Assembly (NCBI RefSeq): GCF_050896395.1
Contig: NZ_JBPBBA010000003.1
Location: forward strand, 141,920-205,919
From: Nioella aestuarii
Lineage (GTDB): Bacteria; Pseudomonadota; Alphaproteobacteria; Rhodobacterales; Rhodobacteraceae
Direction: 5' to 3'
Length of the DNA: 64,000 nucleotides
Shown one piece after another: positions 62,843 to 64,000 of the stretch (its first letter is position 1; every line of letters starts with the position of its first letter). The notes under the pieces were generated by a model, which searched no databases, was not told the origin of the DNA, and saw only the letters and a list, made by a program, of their open reading frames with translations. Position numbers and translations under genes: made by a program.

Positions 62843-64000
62843 GGGCGTAATCCGGCGAACTGGGTGAAGGGGGCAGAGGCGTCCGCTTCCCAGAAGGCGC
62901 GTGCCTCCTCGGGCAGGCCGCCACAGGCGATGAACTTGGCACTCAGCTCGGCGTCGGACAGCACCTTTGCAGGGCCGCCACGCACATCAGAGACGCTGGC
63001 TGAGAGGGTCTGTCCGTCAGCCAGGGTCAAATGCAGGCTGTCGGGTGCCAGAGGGCTCATGTCGCCCGCACCTGCGGGCAGAGGGTAGAGCTGGGGCGAA
63101 ATCAACGCCTCCAGCGCTCTTACTGCGGGATCGGCCAACGCCTGAGGCTCGAAGTCTCGGGGAGTAATCGCACCCCTGACCAATCCTGCCGCCACGCAGT
63201 AGCTGGCCGAGAACCGCGCCTGTGCCTCGGTTTCAGGGGCTCGGAAGCCGGCAACACCGAAATAGGCGTCTGGCATGGTCAGCCGTGCGGACAGAATGCC
63301 ACTGGCCCCGTCGGGCCCAAGGCGCGCGGACAGCTCCAGCGCCGCCTCGATCGCGCGATGCGTGTAGCCGCAGCTTGGCCAGGGCTTGGCATAAGGCGGG
63401 TATCGGCTGATCGTCTGCGTCGGAACATCCGGCCAGTCCTGTGTTACCCCACCCATCAACGATAGAAAGCCGGTCGGGCCGGTCAGAAGGTCAGGCTCAG
63501 CCTGTATCCCCGCAGCCGCAAGCAGCGCCGCCAGCACCCCGGTTTCGGCGGCCAAACCCGCATGCAGCGCCTTTACCTCGGATCCGAACTGCCGTTTCAG
63601 CCCCCCCGCCCGCGTCATTGCAATGGACAGCGCCGCGCCGCCTCGGTCGGGCGGCAGATCGAGCAGCCGCGCCACGGCCACGGCCGCGCCAAGCGCGCCA
63701 AGCGTGCCCGTTGCATGCCACCCGCGCAGATAATGCGCATGGGTCAGGGCGTAACCGATGGTCAGGATCGTCTCGTAGCCCGCCACATAGGCGCGCAGCA
63801 CCTCGCCCAGGGTCGGAGCGCGCCCCGGCATCACGCCAAACAGCGCCGCCAGAATCGGCACGCTCGGATGGGTCGATCCGACATCCTCGTAATCGTCAAA
63901 GTCTAGCGCATGGCCCGCAGTGCTAAAATTGCGCGCGTTGGAGTTGTTCACCCCAACCCCGAGCGTAAAGACCTGCCGAGAAGACCAGATCGCCTCTGCC
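62839..64000 (-). CDS. MmgE/PrpD family protein, N-terminus beyond window
   Basis: Open to the window edge, so incomplete; the family is ~450 residues and about 386 are visible. HALDFDDYEDVGSTHPSVPI and AGYETILTIGYALTHAHYLR near the visible N-terminus, and the PPYAKPWPSCGYTHRAIEAA block are typical. Family members are 2-methylcitrate dehydratases or related lyases. A GTG at 63951 is open but not a real start, since the frame continues upstream as coding-like sequence (FTLGVGV). Confidence 0.85.
   Translation of the reverse strand, partial: AEAIWSSRQVFTLGVGVNNSNARNFSTAGHALDFDDYEDVGSTHPSVPILAALFGVMPGRAPTLGEVLRAYVAGYETILTIGYALTHAHYLRGWHATGTLGALGAAVAVARLLDLPPDRGGAALSIAMTRAGGLKRQFGSEVKALHAGLAAETGVLAALLAAAGIQAEPDLLTGPTGFLSLMGGVTQDWPDVPTQTISRYPPYAKPWPSCGYTHRAIEAALELSARLGPDGASGILSARLTMPDAYFGVAGFRAPETEAQARFSASYCVAAGLVRGAITPRDFEPQALADPAVRALEALISPQLYPLPAGAGDMSPLAPDSLHLTLADGQTLSASVSDVRGGPAKVLSDAELSAKFIACGGLPEEARAFWEADASAPFTQFAGLRP

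Overview
The window is high-GC alphaproteobacterial chromosome. Gene content and style point to the Rhodobacteraceae / Roseobacter group: hemA (C4 pathway) with an FnrL-type box, a DUF3179 protein, an exported and a cytoplasmic cyclophilin in tandem, a Hint-domain protein, several LysR regulators, branched-chain amino-acid ABC transport and many small exported proteins. No phage, IS element, integrase or CRISPR array was found. The first and last genes face out of the window; the MmgE/PrpD gene at the right edge is cut off.

Layout. 0.1-9.5 kb: hemA, an exported protein, an M20 dipeptidase, a MATE exporter, a pilin-like protein, ppk2 and parE, with a small exported protein starting inside the parE stop codon. 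9.8-18.6 kb: small membrane and secreted proteins, a PaaI thioesterase, 3-methyladenine glycosylase I, an HExxH lipoprotein, a YdcZ-type transporter, an ABC-F ATPase, DUF3179 and two overlapping cyclophilins. 18.6-24.5 kb: a Hint protein cut short by an amber codon, coaD, a CBS protein, a LysR regulator divergent from mmsA, and a cupredoxin. 24.7-29.0 kb: a GCS2-like ligase, then a compact valine-degradation operon (isobutyryl-CoA dehydrogenase, 3-hydroxyisobutyryl-CoA hydrolase, mmsB), which mmsA at 21.7 kb completes. 29.2-42.8 kb: three tRNAs (Asp, Val, Val), an EamA permease, a pirin cut by an amber codon, an acidic protein, an HU-like protein, a polysaccharide deacetylase, two tandem paralogous mini-proteins, lon, a large membrane protein, tgt and a RimB-RimK-type fusion. 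43-51.2 kb: a YaiI-like protein, an HpcH aldolase and a complete branched-chain amino-acid-type ABC operon. 51.3-64 kb: a 2OG-oxygenase candidate coupled to TauE, dusA, and two catabolic clusters: a MaoC-like dehydratase and LysR divergent from IorA/IorB, thioesterase and ketopantoate-reductase-like genes, then CMD, Rieske oxygenase and MmgE/PrpD.

The most unusual element is inside the ABC operon. Between the second ATPase and the first permease lie four consecutive, tightly packed small exported proteins. They share a C-x5-C-x(4-6)-C head and a C-terminal cysteine, usually in a [YF]-G-x-C motif, and look like a tandemly duplicated family tied to this transporter. Other points of interest are a twin-hairpin repeat present at 16.0 and 51.2 kb with complementary outer arms, a perfect FnrL-type box in front of ppk2, and two genes (Hint protein and pirin) whose conserved C-termini continue in frame beyond a TAG.
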